Shown piece by piece: positions 24,182 through 34,168 of a stretch of 64,000 bases of DNA (the first letter of the stretch is position 1; every line of letters starts with the position of its first letter). The stretch spans positions 1,938,625-2,002,624 of the forward strand of contig JAEPQO010000001.1 of NCBI GenBank assembly GCA_017640505.1, read 5' to 3'. Below the pieces are notes generated by a model. It was given only the letters and a program-made list of their open reading frames with translations, was not told the DNA's origin and did no database searches. A program made the position numbers and the translations under genes. The DNA comes from Rhodospirillales bacterium (GTDB taxonomy: Bacteria; Pseudomonadota; Alphaproteobacteria; Rhodospirillales; Casp-alpha2).

Positions 24182-25327
24182 ATGTCGTCACAGGATTATA
24201 ATTCTGCCATGAGCGAAGGTGCGCCCATCGTCGATGAAACGTTCGCCGACGCCGTTCCCGGGCGTTATTGGCATATGCTTGATGATGGACGGGTCCAGTG
24301 CGATGTGTGCCCGCGCTTCTGCAAGCTCCACGAAGGCCAGCGCGGGCTATGTTTCGTGCGCGGTCGGCAGGACAACCAGATTGTGTTGACGACGTATGGC
24401 CGTTCCAGCGGCTTCTGCGTCGACCCGATCGAGAAGAAACCGCTCAATCATTTTCTGCCGGGCACGCCGGTGCTCAGCTTCGGTACGGCAGGGTGTAATC
24501 TAACCTGCACGTTCTGCCAGAATTGGGATATCTCCAAGTCCCGGGAATTCGACAAACTTCAATCGAAGGCGACGCCGGAGATGATCGCCAAGGCCGCGCT
24601 CGAGACGGGATCGCGCTCTGTCGCCTATACCTACAACGATCCGGTGATCTTCCTGGAATATGCCGTCGACGTTGCGGAAGCCTGCACAGCGCACGGAATC
24701 AAGAACGTTGCCGTTTCCGCGGGTTACATCTGCGACGAACCGCGCGAGGAGTTCTACCGTCATATGGACGCTGCCAATATCGATCTGAAGGCGTTCACGC
24801 AGGAATTCTACCGCAAACTCTGTACGGCCGATCTGCAGCCCGTTCTGGAAACGCTCAAATATCTGAAGCACGAAACGGATGTCTGGTTCGAGATCACGGA
24901 TCTGCTGATTCCGGGGGAAAACGACTCCGAACACGAGATCGAGGAGATGACGCAGTGGATCGTTGAAAATCTCGGCCCGGATGTGCCGGTACATTTCACC
25001 GCGTTTCATCCCGATTGGAAGATGCGCGACAAGCCACGTACGCCGCCCGAAACCCTTTTCCGGGCGCGGAACATCGCGCTCAAGAACGGCATCCGGTATG
25101 CATACACCGGGAACATTCACGATAAGAAAACGCAAAGCACGTACTGTCACAATTGCGGTGAACTGCTGATCGGACGGGATTGGCATCTGCTGTCCGACTG
25201 GAATCTCGTTTTCGGCGGCAATCACGTCTGTGACTGCCGGAATTGTGGCACGCAGCTTGCCGGCGTGTTCGAGGAGGAACACGGGAACTGGGGGCGGAAA
25301 AGAGCACCCGTCCGGTTCAGAGCTTAA
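24182..25327 (+). CDS. AmmeMemoRadiSam system radical SAM enzyme
   Basis: Radical S-adenosylmethionine enzyme with the CxxxCxxC cluster motif at C105, C109 and C112 (AGCNLTCTFCQNW), which identifies the subfamily partnered with MEMO and AMMECR1. Further Cys sit at 40, 43, 47 and 57 (CDVCPRFC, GLCFVR), plausibly an auxiliary cluster. A zinc-ribbon-like tail has C322, C325, C350, C352 and C355. The 381-residue length and the VDPIEKKPLNHFLPG motif are also typical. The start is ATG 24182 or 24209; the latter is nearer an AGGA element, so the first nine residues are uncertain. Activity and substrate are unknown. Confidence 0.9.
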   Translation: MSSQDYNSAMSEGAPIVDETFADAVPGRYWHMLDDGRVQCDVCPRFCKLHEGQRGLCFVRGRQDNQIVLTTYGRSSGFCVDPIEKKPLNHFLPGTPVLSFGTAGCNLTCTFCQNWDISKSREFDKLQSKATPEMIAKAALETGSRSVAYTYNDPVIFLEYAVDVAEACTAHGIKNVAVSAGYICDEPREEFYRHMDAANIDLKAFTQEFYRKLCTADLQPVLETLKYLKHETDVWFEITDLLIPGENDSEHEIEEMTQWIVENLGPDVPVHFTAFHPDWKMRDKPRTPPETLFRARNIALKNGIRYAYTGNIHDKKTQSTYCHNCGELLIGRDWHLLSDWNLVFGGNHVCDCRNCGTQLAGVFEEEHGNWGRKRAPVRFRA

Positions 25328-25427
25328 GCATTTCTTGGCATCTTAAGACTATCCATCACGGCGTGACTTTACGCGCCCGACCTGCTAAACGCGCGCTCGT
25401 GTTTCTGCAAATAGGCCAATAAGCTTG

Positions 25428-26456
25428 ATGACAAGAAAACATCTTCTGATTGCCCTGAAAGTTGTCGTCTCGATCGGGCTCATGAGCATCCTTATCGGCG
25501 GCATCGACCTTGGCGCAGAAAAAGACAGGATTCTAACCGCCGATTACTCGCTGATGCTGGCGGCAGCTGTCGTCCTGATTGTTCAGATGGGCGTCGGCGG
25601 GGCACGGTGGTGGGCTGTCATGCGGGCAATCGAGACGCCATTGCCGTGGCTGGAACTGACACGCCTTTTCTGGATCGGCGGTTTCTTCAGCCAGGCGCTG
25701 CCGTCGTCCGTTGGCGGCGACCCAATCCGGATCTATATGGCGTACAAGGACGGGCTGCCGCTCGGCAAAGCCATCAATGGCGTCATGCTGGAACGAGTCG
25801 TCACGATTGTCGGTCTCGTGGTTCTGGTTGCGGCCGTTCAGCCCGCATTTTTGCCCAAGCTCGATGATCACGCGCAGATGCTGACGCTGTGGGGGTTGTT
25901 CATGCTGACGGCAGGCACCATCGCAGGGCTTGTCGTTTTGATGATGCTGGACCGCTTGCCCGAGGTGTTGACGAGGTTTCGTATCGTTCGGGGTATGCAC
26001 GCGCTCGCCGGGGATACCCGTAAGCTCTTCCTGCACCCGGGACACGCCTTGCTGGGGCTGGTGTTTGGTGTGCTGACGCACGTGAATATCTCGTTCTGTG
26101 TATATTTGCTGGCGCAGGGGCTCGCCGTCGATGTGACCTGGCTCGACTGCATGGTTCTTATGCCGCCCGTCATTCTGGTCACGACACTGCCGATTTCCAT
26201 TGCTGGCTGGGGCGTGCGCGAAGGCGCGATGACTGTCGCATTTGCACTGGTCGGTGTGTCCCAGGGCGGGGCAGTTGTGCTATCACTCTCGATGGGGCTA
26301 CTGGCAATCTTTATCACGCTGCCTGCGGGTATCGTCTGGCTATTGGGCCGAAAGAAGGGCGAAGCGATCTCCGCCGCCGAGGCCGAGGCAGCGGTTGAAC
26401 AGGAACTCGATCACGCCGCTGAAGAAGCACCGAAAAACCTTCCCGGAAACACCTGA
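25428..26456 (+). CDS. Lysylphosphatidylglycerol synthase TM-type/UPF0104 flippase-like protein
   Basis: A 342-residue polytopic inner-membrane protein with about eight hydrophobic helices, of the UPF0104 (YbhN/AglD-like) family related to the membrane half of MprF. Family hallmarks are GGFFSQALPSSVGGDPIR (about 85-102), which contains the conserved P-S-S-x-G-G-D motif, and PISIAGWGVREGAM near residue 245. A short acidic Ala/Glu tail is cytoplasmic. Such proteins handle lipid or isoprenoid-linked substrates; the substrate here is open. The ATG at 25428 is used; an overlapping TTG lies 3 bp upstream. It lies 75 bp before pepA. Confidence 0.85.
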   Translation: MTRKHLLIALKVVVSIGLMSILIGGIDLGAEKDRILTADYSLMLAAAVVLIVQMGVGGARWWAVMRAIETPLPWLELTRLFWIGGFFSQALPSSVGGDPIRIYMAYKDGLPLGKAINGVMLERVVTIVGLVVLVAAVQPAFLPKLDDHAQMLTLWGLFMLTAGTIAGLVVLMMLDRLPEVLTRFRIVRGMHALAGDTRKLFLHPGHALLGLVFGVLTHVNISFCVYLLAQGLAVDVTWLDCMVLMPPVILVTTLPISIAGWGVREGAMTVAFALVGVSQGGAVVLSLSMGLLAIFITLPAGIVWLLGRKKGEAISAAEAEAAVEQELDHAAEEAPKNLPGNT

Positions 26457-26531
26457 AGTCCAAGCACGGTCTTGAACCGCGGACGCTGACCTATACACTC
26501 GCTGAAACCGTTTTTATCAGCGAGGTTTTCA

Positions 26532-28034
26532 ATGAAAGTCACGTTCACCAATCCCGCAGCACCCGCAAAGGGTATCGCCGTCGTTTTTGCCGCCGAAGGC
26601 GGAAAGTGGATGTCGACGGCAGCCGCTCTCGACAAAAAACTGAAAGGTGCACTCAAGCGCGCCGCAAAGGCAGCCAGCTTCGAAGGCAAGAAAAAGCAGA
26701 CGATGACGCTGCTGGCGCCGGGTGGTTCGAGCCTCGACCGGGTGCTCTGTGTCGGTGTTGGTAAGCCCGCCGATATCACGGCGGAAAGCATGGCTGAACT
26801 GGGCGGCGTGATTTTCGCTGCCCTCAAGGGCGCTGGCAACAGCGCCGAGATGCATGTGGACTACATCCCGAAAAGCAAGCTGGACGCCGCCGAGTGTGCG
26901 GCAAACCTCGCGTACGGCGCCAACCTCCGTGCCTACACTTTCGAAAAATACAAGGGCAAGGAAAAGCAGGACAAAAAACCGGGAATCGGGTCGCTATCGG
27001 TTCGGTGCGACGGCTCGGCGTCGGCGCGCACTGCTTACGGTAAACTCGCCAAGGTCGCCGACGGGGTCTATTTCACGCGCGATCTGGTATCGGAACCGGC
27101 GAACGTGCTTTATCCAGCGGAATTCGCCAGGCGTCTGAAGAGAGATCTCACCAAGCTCGGCGTCAAGGTCACGGTGTTGGGTGAGGCGCAAATGCGCAAG
27201 CTCGGTATGGGATCACTGCTTTCGGTCGGTGATGGCAGTGCGCGTGAAAGCCAGATGGTGATCATGGAATGGAACGGCCTGCCGGCGTCGAAGAAGAAAA
27301 ACTCCAAGCCGATCTCGTTCATCGGCAAGGGTGTGTGCTTCGATACCGGTGGTATTTCGCTGAAACCGGCTGCCGGCATGGAAGACATGAAGTGGGACAT
27401 GGGCGGCGCCGGTGTTGTCTCCGGCCTGATGAAGGCGCTCGCGGGCCGCAAGGCCAAATGCCATGTCATCGGTGCGGTCGGACTTGTCGAAAACATGCCG
27501 GACGGCAAGGCGACGCGGCCGGGCGATATCGTCAAATCGATGTCCGGCCAGACGGTCGAGATCCTCAACACCGATGCCGAAGGCCGCCTCGTGCTTTGCG
27601 ACGTGCTGCACTACGTGAACAGCAAGTTCAAACCCCAGTTCATGGTTGATCTCGCGACGCTCACGGGGGCCATCATCATCTCGCTTGGTCATGAGCGTGC
27701 CGGCATGTTCGCCAATGACGACAAGCTGGCCGACAGGATCTTTGCCGCCGGTGAGACGATCGGCGAGCGTGTCTGGCGCTTCCCGCTTGGCGAGGAATAC
27801 GACCGCGATCTTGATACAGCGGCGGCCGACATGCGCAACATCGGCGCGGGCCGTGGCGCGGGATCGATCACGGCGGCGCAGTTCCTGAAACGGTTTGTCG
27901 GTGAGACGCCTTGGGTGCACCTGGATATCGCGGGCGTCACCTGGTCCAAGAAAGATACGCCGGTCGTGCCCAAGGGCGGCACCGCGTTCGGTGTCCGGCT
28001 TCTTGAGCGTTTCGTCGCCGAACACTACGAGTAA
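26532..28034 (+). CDS. pepA: Leucyl aminopeptidase PepA
   Basis: Hexameric two-metal (Zn/Mn) aminopeptidase of family M17, also a DNA-binding accessory factor in E. coli. The 500-residue protein shows the metal and catalytic motifs GKGVCFDTGGISLKPAAGM (Lys and Asp ligands), DMGGAGVV, the M17 signature NTDAEGRL near residue 346-353, and the C-terminal DIAGVTWSK. The N-terminal macro-like domain (about 1-170) is normal. It is 27 bp upstream of holC, the standard pepA-holC pair of proteobacteria. Confidence 0.97.
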   Translation: MKVTFTNPAAPAKGIAVVFAAEGGKWMSTAAALDKKLKGALKRAAKAASFEGKKKQTMTLLAPGGSSLDRVLCVGVGKPADITAESMAELGGVIFAALKGAGNSAEMHVDYIPKSKLDAAECAANLAYGANLRAYTFEKYKGKEKQDKKPGIGSLSVRCDGSASARTAYGKLAKVADGVYFTRDLVSEPANVLYPAEFARRLKRDLTKLGVKVTVLGEAQMRKLGMGSLLSVGDGSARESQMVIMEWNGLPASKKKNSKPISFIGKGVCFDTGGISLKPAAGMEDMKWDMGGAGVVSGLMKALAGRKAKCHVIGAVGLVENMPDGKATRPGDIVKSMSGQTVEILNTDAEGRLVLCDVLHYVNSKFKPQFMVDLATLTGAIIISLGHERAGMFANDDKLADRIFAAGETIGERVWRFPLGEEYDRDLDTAAADMRNIGAGRGAGSITAAQFLKRFVGETPWVHLDIAGVTWSKKDTPVVPKGGTAFGVRLLERFVAEHYE

Positions 28035-28061
28035 GGACGTCGAAGCGATGCGGTTTGAGGC

Positions 28062-28508
28062 ATGACCGACATTGGCTTCTATCATCTGACCCGGTCCGGG
28101 CTGGACCGGGCGCTGCCGCAACTGCTGCAAAAGACGCTGGCCGCAGGCAAGCGTGCCTTGGTGGTGCTGGGGTCCGAGGAACGGGTGAAGTGGTTCAACG
28201 ATTTTCTCTGGACCTATGACAAGGCTTCCTGGCTGCCCCATGGCGCGGGGCAGGACGGTGATCCCGAAATGCAGCCGGTCTGGCTCGATGTGACGGACGC
28301 CAATCCGAACAAGGCGGAATTCCTGTTCCTGGCCGACGGTGGTGCGTCGGATCGCATTGAAGCTTTCGAGCGTTGCTTCGACCTTTTCGACGGCCGCGAC
28401 GACGATGCGGTCGCGGATGCGCGCACGCGATGGAAGGCGCTTAAAGACGCCGGCCATGATCTGACGTATTGGCAACAAGGCGATCGCGGGTGGGAGAAAA
28501 AAGCCTGA
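28062..28508 (+). CDS. holC: DNA polymerase III subunit chi
   Basis: Chi subunit of the clamp-loader complex; it contacts single-strand binding protein and stabilises the replisome. The 148-residue protein has the typical fold of the family: MTDIGFYHLTRSGLDRALPQLLQKTL, VVLGSEERVKWFNDFLWT, DASWLPHG, and the Pro/Leu-rich segment with QPVWLD, ending in a Trp-containing tail (LTYWQQGDRGWEKKA). Tandem with pepA at 27 bp, and 34 bp before the cyclase gene. Confidence 0.93.
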   Translation: MTDIGFYHLTRSGLDRALPQLLQKTLAAGKRALVVLGSEERVKWFNDFLWTYDKASWLPHGAGQDGDPEMQPVWLDVTDANPNKAEFLFLADGGASDRIEAFERCFDLFDGRDDDAVADARTRWKALKDAGHDLTYWQQGDRGWEKKA

Positions 28509-28542
28509 CCGCAAACAACAACACTTGGGGAGGAATACAAAA

Positions 28543-29568
28543 ATGACGAAACGCTGGGTGAACCGGCCGGAAGGCTCGACCTGGGGCGACTGGGGCGACG
28601 ACGACCAGATGGGGCGGAAGAATCTCCTGACGCCGGAACGGATCAAGGCCGCTGCCGCCGAGGTGCAGGAAGGACTCGCCTTCTGCCTGTCCATGCCGCT
28701 CGACATGCCGGGTGGGAACTCGGTGAACCCGAAGCGGTTCCCGCCAAAGTTCGGCCCCGTGTTTCATCCGCCGGGTGGTGACGCATTCTACTACAACATG
28801 GACTGGAGCGAGTGGCAGGACGGCAACATGGATGTGTCGTCTGACGAATGCACCACGATCTGGAACCAGTATTCGACGCAGTGGGACAGTTTCGCACACG
28901 TTGGCAGCAATTTCGACGCAAACGGCGACGGCGAGCCGGAGCGTGTCTATTACAATGGATTCCGCGCCGACGAGGAAATCCTCGGCCCTGAACATCCGGA
29001 CGGCATGGGTGCCCGGGCGCTTTCCGTTGCCGGCATGGCAGAGGCCTGCATGCAGGGCCGGGGCGTCATGCTCGACATGGTCGCCCACCATGGTCACGAG
29101 CGGGTCGTCGTCGGGTACGACGAACTGATGCGGATGTTTGACGCCGACAAGATCGAGGTCGAAGAGGGCGATTTCTTCCTATTCCACACCGGCTGGGATG
29201 ACATGATCCTGGAAATGGCCGGCAATCCGGATGCGAAAAAGCTGCATTCCAGCGGTGCCGTTCTCGACGGCTTCGACGACAAGCTTTTACAGTGGATCAC
29301 GGACAGCGGTGTTGTCGCCCTGATTTCCGACAACATGGCGGTTGAGGACTCGCAGGGGTACGGTGAAACACAGGGCGGTTGCTCCCGGTTGCCATTGCAT
29401 CGGCACTGTCTGTTCCGGCTCGGCGTACACCTGGGCGAGATCTGGTATCTTTCGGCCCTTGCCAAGGCGCTCAGGGAACGCGGGCGTTCACGGTTCCTGT
29501 TGACCGCGCCGCCGCTGAACCTGCCGGGCGCTGTCGGTTCGCCGGCGACGCCCGTCGCGACGATCTGA
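28543..29568 (+). CDS. Cyclase family protein (kynurenine-formamidase-like hydrolase)
   Basis: A 341-residue member of the cyclase (PF04199-type) superfamily of metal-dependent amidohydrolases. The usual HxGTHxDxPxH metal motif is replaced by the segment around QWDSFAHVGSNF (113-124), followed by an acidic loop DANGDGE at 125-131 that resembles a calcium-binding loop. The C-terminal HRHCLFRLGVHLGEIWYL and LTAPPLNLPGAVGSPATP are typical of the family's long branch. A GGGGAGG ribosome-binding site supports the ATG at 28543 over an upstream in-frame start. Substrate unknown. It ends 4 bp from the convergent MFS gene. Confidence 0.8.
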   Translation: MTKRWVNRPEGSTWGDWGDDDQMGRKNLLTPERIKAAAAEVQEGLAFCLSMPLDMPGGNSVNPKRFPPKFGPVFHPPGGDAFYYNMDWSEWQDGNMDVSSDECTTIWNQYSTQWDSFAHVGSNFDANGDGEPERVYYNGFRADEEILGPEHPDGMGARALSVAGMAEACMQGRGVMLDMVAHHGHERVVVGYDELMRMFDADKIEVEEGDFFLFHTGWDDMILEMAGNPDAKKLHSSGAVLDGFDDKLLQWITDSGVVALISDNMAVEDSQGYGETQGGCSRLPLHRHCLFRLGVHLGEIWYLSALAKALRERGRSRFLLTAPPLNLPGAVGSPATPVATI

Positions 29569-29572
29569 CGCT

Positions 29573-30709
29573 TCAGGCGGTGTTGTGGCGGCGCCGGATG
29601 CTCCAGGCGAGGATCATGCCGAGCCCGCCCATCGCCGCCATGACGAGGTATGCTTTGCCGGCGTAAGCGTCATAAAGATGCCCGGAGAGAAAGCTCATCA
29701 AGCCGATGCCGATGCCCGATACGACCAGGGCGTAGACCGTCTGTGCAGTGGCGGAGACGTCTTCGGGCATGCGTTCAGAGATGAAATAGATCGCCCCAAG
29801 ATGCGCGGCGCCGAAGGTAAAGGCATGAAACACCTGAAGCACGACGATGACGGCCAGGTCGTCGGTGTACGCCGTCAGTGCCCAGCGGATCAGGCACGCG
29901 AGGCCGCCAAGCGCGATCAGCCGCGCCGCGCCAATCTTGCGGACGGCATCCGCGGCAAAGACGAACAGGATCACCTCGGCGACGACACCTTCGGCCCACA
30001 GAAGTCCGATGACGCCTTCCTCAAATCCTAGCCTGAGCCAGTTCAGTGTGCCGAAGCTGTAATAGAGCGCGTGTGACCCCTGCACGCAGGCGGTTGCGGC
30101 GATAAAGATCAGAAAGGTCCTGTCCGTGATCACCTGACGGAAAGGCTTGGCTTCGGGGTGGCCGGGCTGGGATCGAAAGTCCGGTTGAAACAAGGTGATG
30201 ATCACGACGAGCGCCAATGCCATCGACACCGATGCCCAGATCATGTCCGGATCGGCGCCTTTCAGGAAGAACCCGATACCGGACGCGCCGGCGATGAATG
30301 TCAGAGATCCCCAGAGCCGGATGCGCCCGTAATTCAACGGCTGCGTTCGGGCGCCGGTCATGGTCAGGCTCTCGCACATCGGCATCAGCGGGCCGAACAT
30401 GCCGGCGGAGCAGGCCTGCAACAGTACGATCATCCAGAATTCGTCGGCGACATAGAATGGCAGGTAGAATATCAGCGCCGCTATGGCGAGGCAGATGATC
30501 GGCCGCTTGCGTTCTCCGGTGCGATCCGCGAACCGCGCCACCTGGGGCGAGAGAAACACACGAACCAGGCTTCCGCATGCAATGGTGAACCCGATCTCCG
30601 TTGCGCTCAGCCCTTTCGACTGCAGCCAGACCGGCCAGAACGGCATCATGATGCCGATTACAAAGAAGATCCCGCCGTAGAGCGCCGACAGGCGCACCGT
30701 CGCGCTCAT
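29573..30709 (-). CDS. MFS transporter, HcaT/PPP-symporter-like
   Basis: A 378-residue twelve-helix major-facilitator protein of the MFS_1-like (3-phenylpropionate transporter HcaT) group. Features are GGIFFVIGIMMPFWPVWLQSKGLSATEIG at the N terminus, then VARFADRTGERKRP as the loop A motif. The ATG at 30709 overlaps the stop of the preceding BtuF-like gene as ATGA, so the two are coupled. Substrate is not deducible; small organic acids or aromatics are typical. Coupling to a metal- or corrinoid-binding-like protein is unusual. Confidence 0.85.
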   Translation of the reverse strand: MSATVRLSALYGGIFFVIGIMMPFWPVWLQSKGLSATEIGFTIACGSLVRVFLSPQVARFADRTGERKRPIICLAIAALIFYLPFYVADEFWMIVLLQACSAGMFGPLMPMCESLTMTGARTQPLNYGRIRLWGSLTFIAGASGIGFFLKGADPDMIWASVSMALALVVIITLFQPDFRSQPGHPEAKPFRQVITDRTFLIFIAATACVQGSHALYYSFGTLNWLRLGFEEGVIGLLWAEGVVAEVILFVFAADAVRKIGAARLIALGGLACLIRWALTAYTDDLAVIVVLQVFHAFTFGAAHLGAIYFISERMPEDVSATAQTVYALVVSGIGIGLMSFLSGHLYDAYAGKAYLVMAAMGGLGMILAWSIRRRHNTA

Positions 30710-31533
30710 TTGCCGATATCGTCGGCGAAGTCGCGCAGATAGGTCAGGCCACGAATGGCGCGCGAGCCGTACCACGACGTCATTTCGCCGTCGATCAGAT
30801 GCGCCTTGCCGGCATGAGCTGGGAAGGTCCGTTTAAACGCTTCGATATCCTCGTCGGTGAACGTGAAGGGCTCGGTGGAGAACAGGACCAAATCAACGCC
30901 GTCGAGCGTATCTTCATCCAATTTCACACCCGGATACCGGCCCGCGTCACCGCTTAGTTCCGGGTCCGCGCCCGGGGTCACAACCTGCCAGTTCACAAGG
31001 CGCAGCATATTGGCGATGTAGGTGTCGCCCGATATGGCCATCCATGGGTTTTTCCAGATCAGATAGAGCACGTTCTTCCGCGCGCTGCCGGTGCCGCTAT
31101 TGAGTTCCGTGCGAGCCAGGGCATAGCGTGTGGCCAATGTCTCGGCGGCCGCATCGGCATCGAAGGCGTGTCCGATCAGCGTATAGAGTGCTGGGTTATC
31201 GTCCGGATGCATGGGATGCGTAACGATCACATCGACGCCCATGTCGCGAAGCGTGTCCGCCATCTGTTTCGGGTTTTCGTCGACGTTCACCAGGACGTGC
31301 GTGGGGGCGAGCTCGCGAACCCGGTCCATCTTGATTTTCTTGGTGCCGCCGACCGACGGAACGGCACTCACGCGGTCATCCGGATGAATGCAATAGTGCG
31401 TGCGTCCGACAAGCCTTTCAGCGAGGCCGAGGTCAAACATGAGCTCTGTCAGGCTCGGCACGAGGGACACGACGCGGGCGTCCGGGGCCGGCGGATGCGT
31501 GTTACCCAGGAAATCTGACGGTGCATCCGACAT
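30706..31533 (-). CDS. BtuF/FepB-like helical-backbone binding protein without signal peptide
   Basis: A 275-residue protein with the two-lobed fold of class III substrate-binding proteins (cobalamin/siderophore type): VVSLVPSLTELMFDLGLAERLVGRTHYC, PSVGGTKKIKMDRV, APTHVLV and VLYLIWKNPWMAISGDTYIANML. The N terminus (MSDAPSDFLGNTHPPAPDARV) has no signal peptide or lipobox, so it is predicted cytoplasmic. No ABC permease or ATPase partner lies nearby. It is translationally coupled to the MFS gene and 6 bp downstream of the ABC-F gene start group. A cobinamide or metal-chaperone role is possible, not shown. Confidence 0.8.
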   Translation of the reverse strand: MSDAPSDFLGNTHPPAPDARVVSLVPSLTELMFDLGLAERLVGRTHYCIHPDDRVSAVPSVGGTKKIKMDRVRELAPTHVLVNVDENPKQMADTLRDMGVDVIVTHPMHPDDNPALYTLIGHAFDADAAAETLATRYALARTELNSGTGSARKNVLYLIWKNPWMAISGDTYIANMLRLVNWQVVTPGADPELSGDAGRYPGVKLDEDTLDGVDLVLFSTEPFTFTDEDIEAFKRTFPAHAGKAHLIDGEMTSWYGSRAIRGLTYLRDFADDIGK

Positions 31534-31539
31534 GGCGCG

Positions 31540-33426
<1,887 letters not shown>

Positions 33427-33475
33427 GGCGCGCGTCATAGCATGCGCCACATCCCTTCAAAAGAGCGATTAACGG

Positions 33476-33523
33476 TCAGTACTGCCTGTTTGCGTCATAT
33501 CAGTACTGCCTGTTTGCGTCATA
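33476..33523. repeat. Perfect 24-bp tandem duplication at the BLUF gene 3' end
   Basis: The 24-mer at 33476-33499 is repeated exactly at 33500-33523 (each begins TCAGTACTGCC and ends TGCGTCATA). The second copy holds the last seven sense codons and the TGA of the BLUF gene; the first copy lies beyond the stop. It is a recent-looking duplication that leaves the protein intact. Confidence 0.9.
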
Positions 33524-33931
33524 GATGGACGTCATCACACTGAAAATAGCGTCACCCGCCGGCAACAGGTCCTTCAGTTCGTTGACATTTTTGATGCGCT
33601 TAAAGCCGGCAAAGTCGGCCAATTGTGCGGCATGGAAGGTTTTGTACCCCATGGACCAGTCGGTGAAGTGTGGGGCCGGGCGTTGTCGGTCGATCAGCAC
33701 GGCAACGTCGTAGTGCCGGGCATCGTCCTTAATCCGCGACATCGCGTTCTCTATAGCCGCGCCCGGACCTTCGAGGACCTGCAGAAAGGTTCCGTTGCTG
33801 ATGTAAACCAGCAAACCGGAGATGCCGTCACGCTCGTTGTTTCGGCGCGAAGTGGCAAGAATGTCCTGGCATTCCCGTTCCGATACAGGCCCGTCAGTCT
33901 GGCTGGCATATAAAATCTGTCGTATAGCCAC
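33500..33931 (-). CDS. Short BLUF-domain blue-light photoreceptor
   Basis: A 143-residue FAD-binding BLUF protein, single domain with a short C-terminal helix pair. With the GTG start at 33931, key residues are Y8 (ILYASQ), N32 (RRNNERDGI), Q51 (FLQVLEG), W92 and M94 (DWSMGY), matching the Tyr/Asn/Gln hydrogen-bond network of AppA and BlrB. The GTG has a GAGGG ribosome-binding site; longer in-frame starts to 34048 lack one. No effector domain is attached, so it must signal by contact with a partner, which the neighbours do not reveal. Its 3' end is duplicated. Confidence 0.93.
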   Translation of the reverse strand: MAIRQILYASQTDGPVSERECQDILATSRRNNERDGISGLLVYISNGTFLQVLEGPGAAIENAMSRIKDDARHYDVAVLIDRQRPAPHFTDWSMGYKTFHAAQLADFAGFKRIKNVNELKDLLPAGDAIFSVMTSIYDANRQY

Positions 33932-34168
33932 GTTTCCCTCTTGATAACTTCTGAACCTGGTCGGCGTGGCTAACACCGCTCTCATTCCGTCATCCATTCC
34001 ACCTGATACATCGCGGTCCTGGAGACAGTACATAAGTAGTATACGCACTTTTCCCTATATTTGCAGACGTCTATCCGAATTCGAGGGCAAGGCGGGTTCA
34101 GAATCGGGCCTTACAGAACTTCGCGGATATATGGGGTCGGCAGGCGGCGTATGGACGGATGCGGACGC
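33932..34168 (-). promoter_or_regulatory. BLUF gene upstream region
   Basis: This 237-bp gap between the BLUF start and the end of the Sel1-repeat gene has no credible coding frame. Near 34030-34060 it is A/T-rich (AAGTAGTATACGC with a GTATAC palindrome), the best place for the BLUF promoter. No clear boxes or terminator are assignable. Confidence 0.35.

Noticed and set aside
24500-25282. A 260-codon minus-strand frame inside the radical SAM gene
   Set aside because: Antisense shadow; the opposite strand has the Cys motifs of a true gene.
25325-25356. Paired CTTAAG sites after the radical SAM gene as a terminator
   Set aside because: CTTAAG is self-complementary, so the pair is trivially found; there is no GC stem or T-run.
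27213-28706. A 497-codon open frame on the minus strand across pepA, holC and the start of the cyclase gene
   Set aside because: The plus-strand genes there have clear families and motifs; the minus-strand frame is Arg/Pro-rich with no recognisable domain, the pattern expected from a GC-rich coding strand read backwards.
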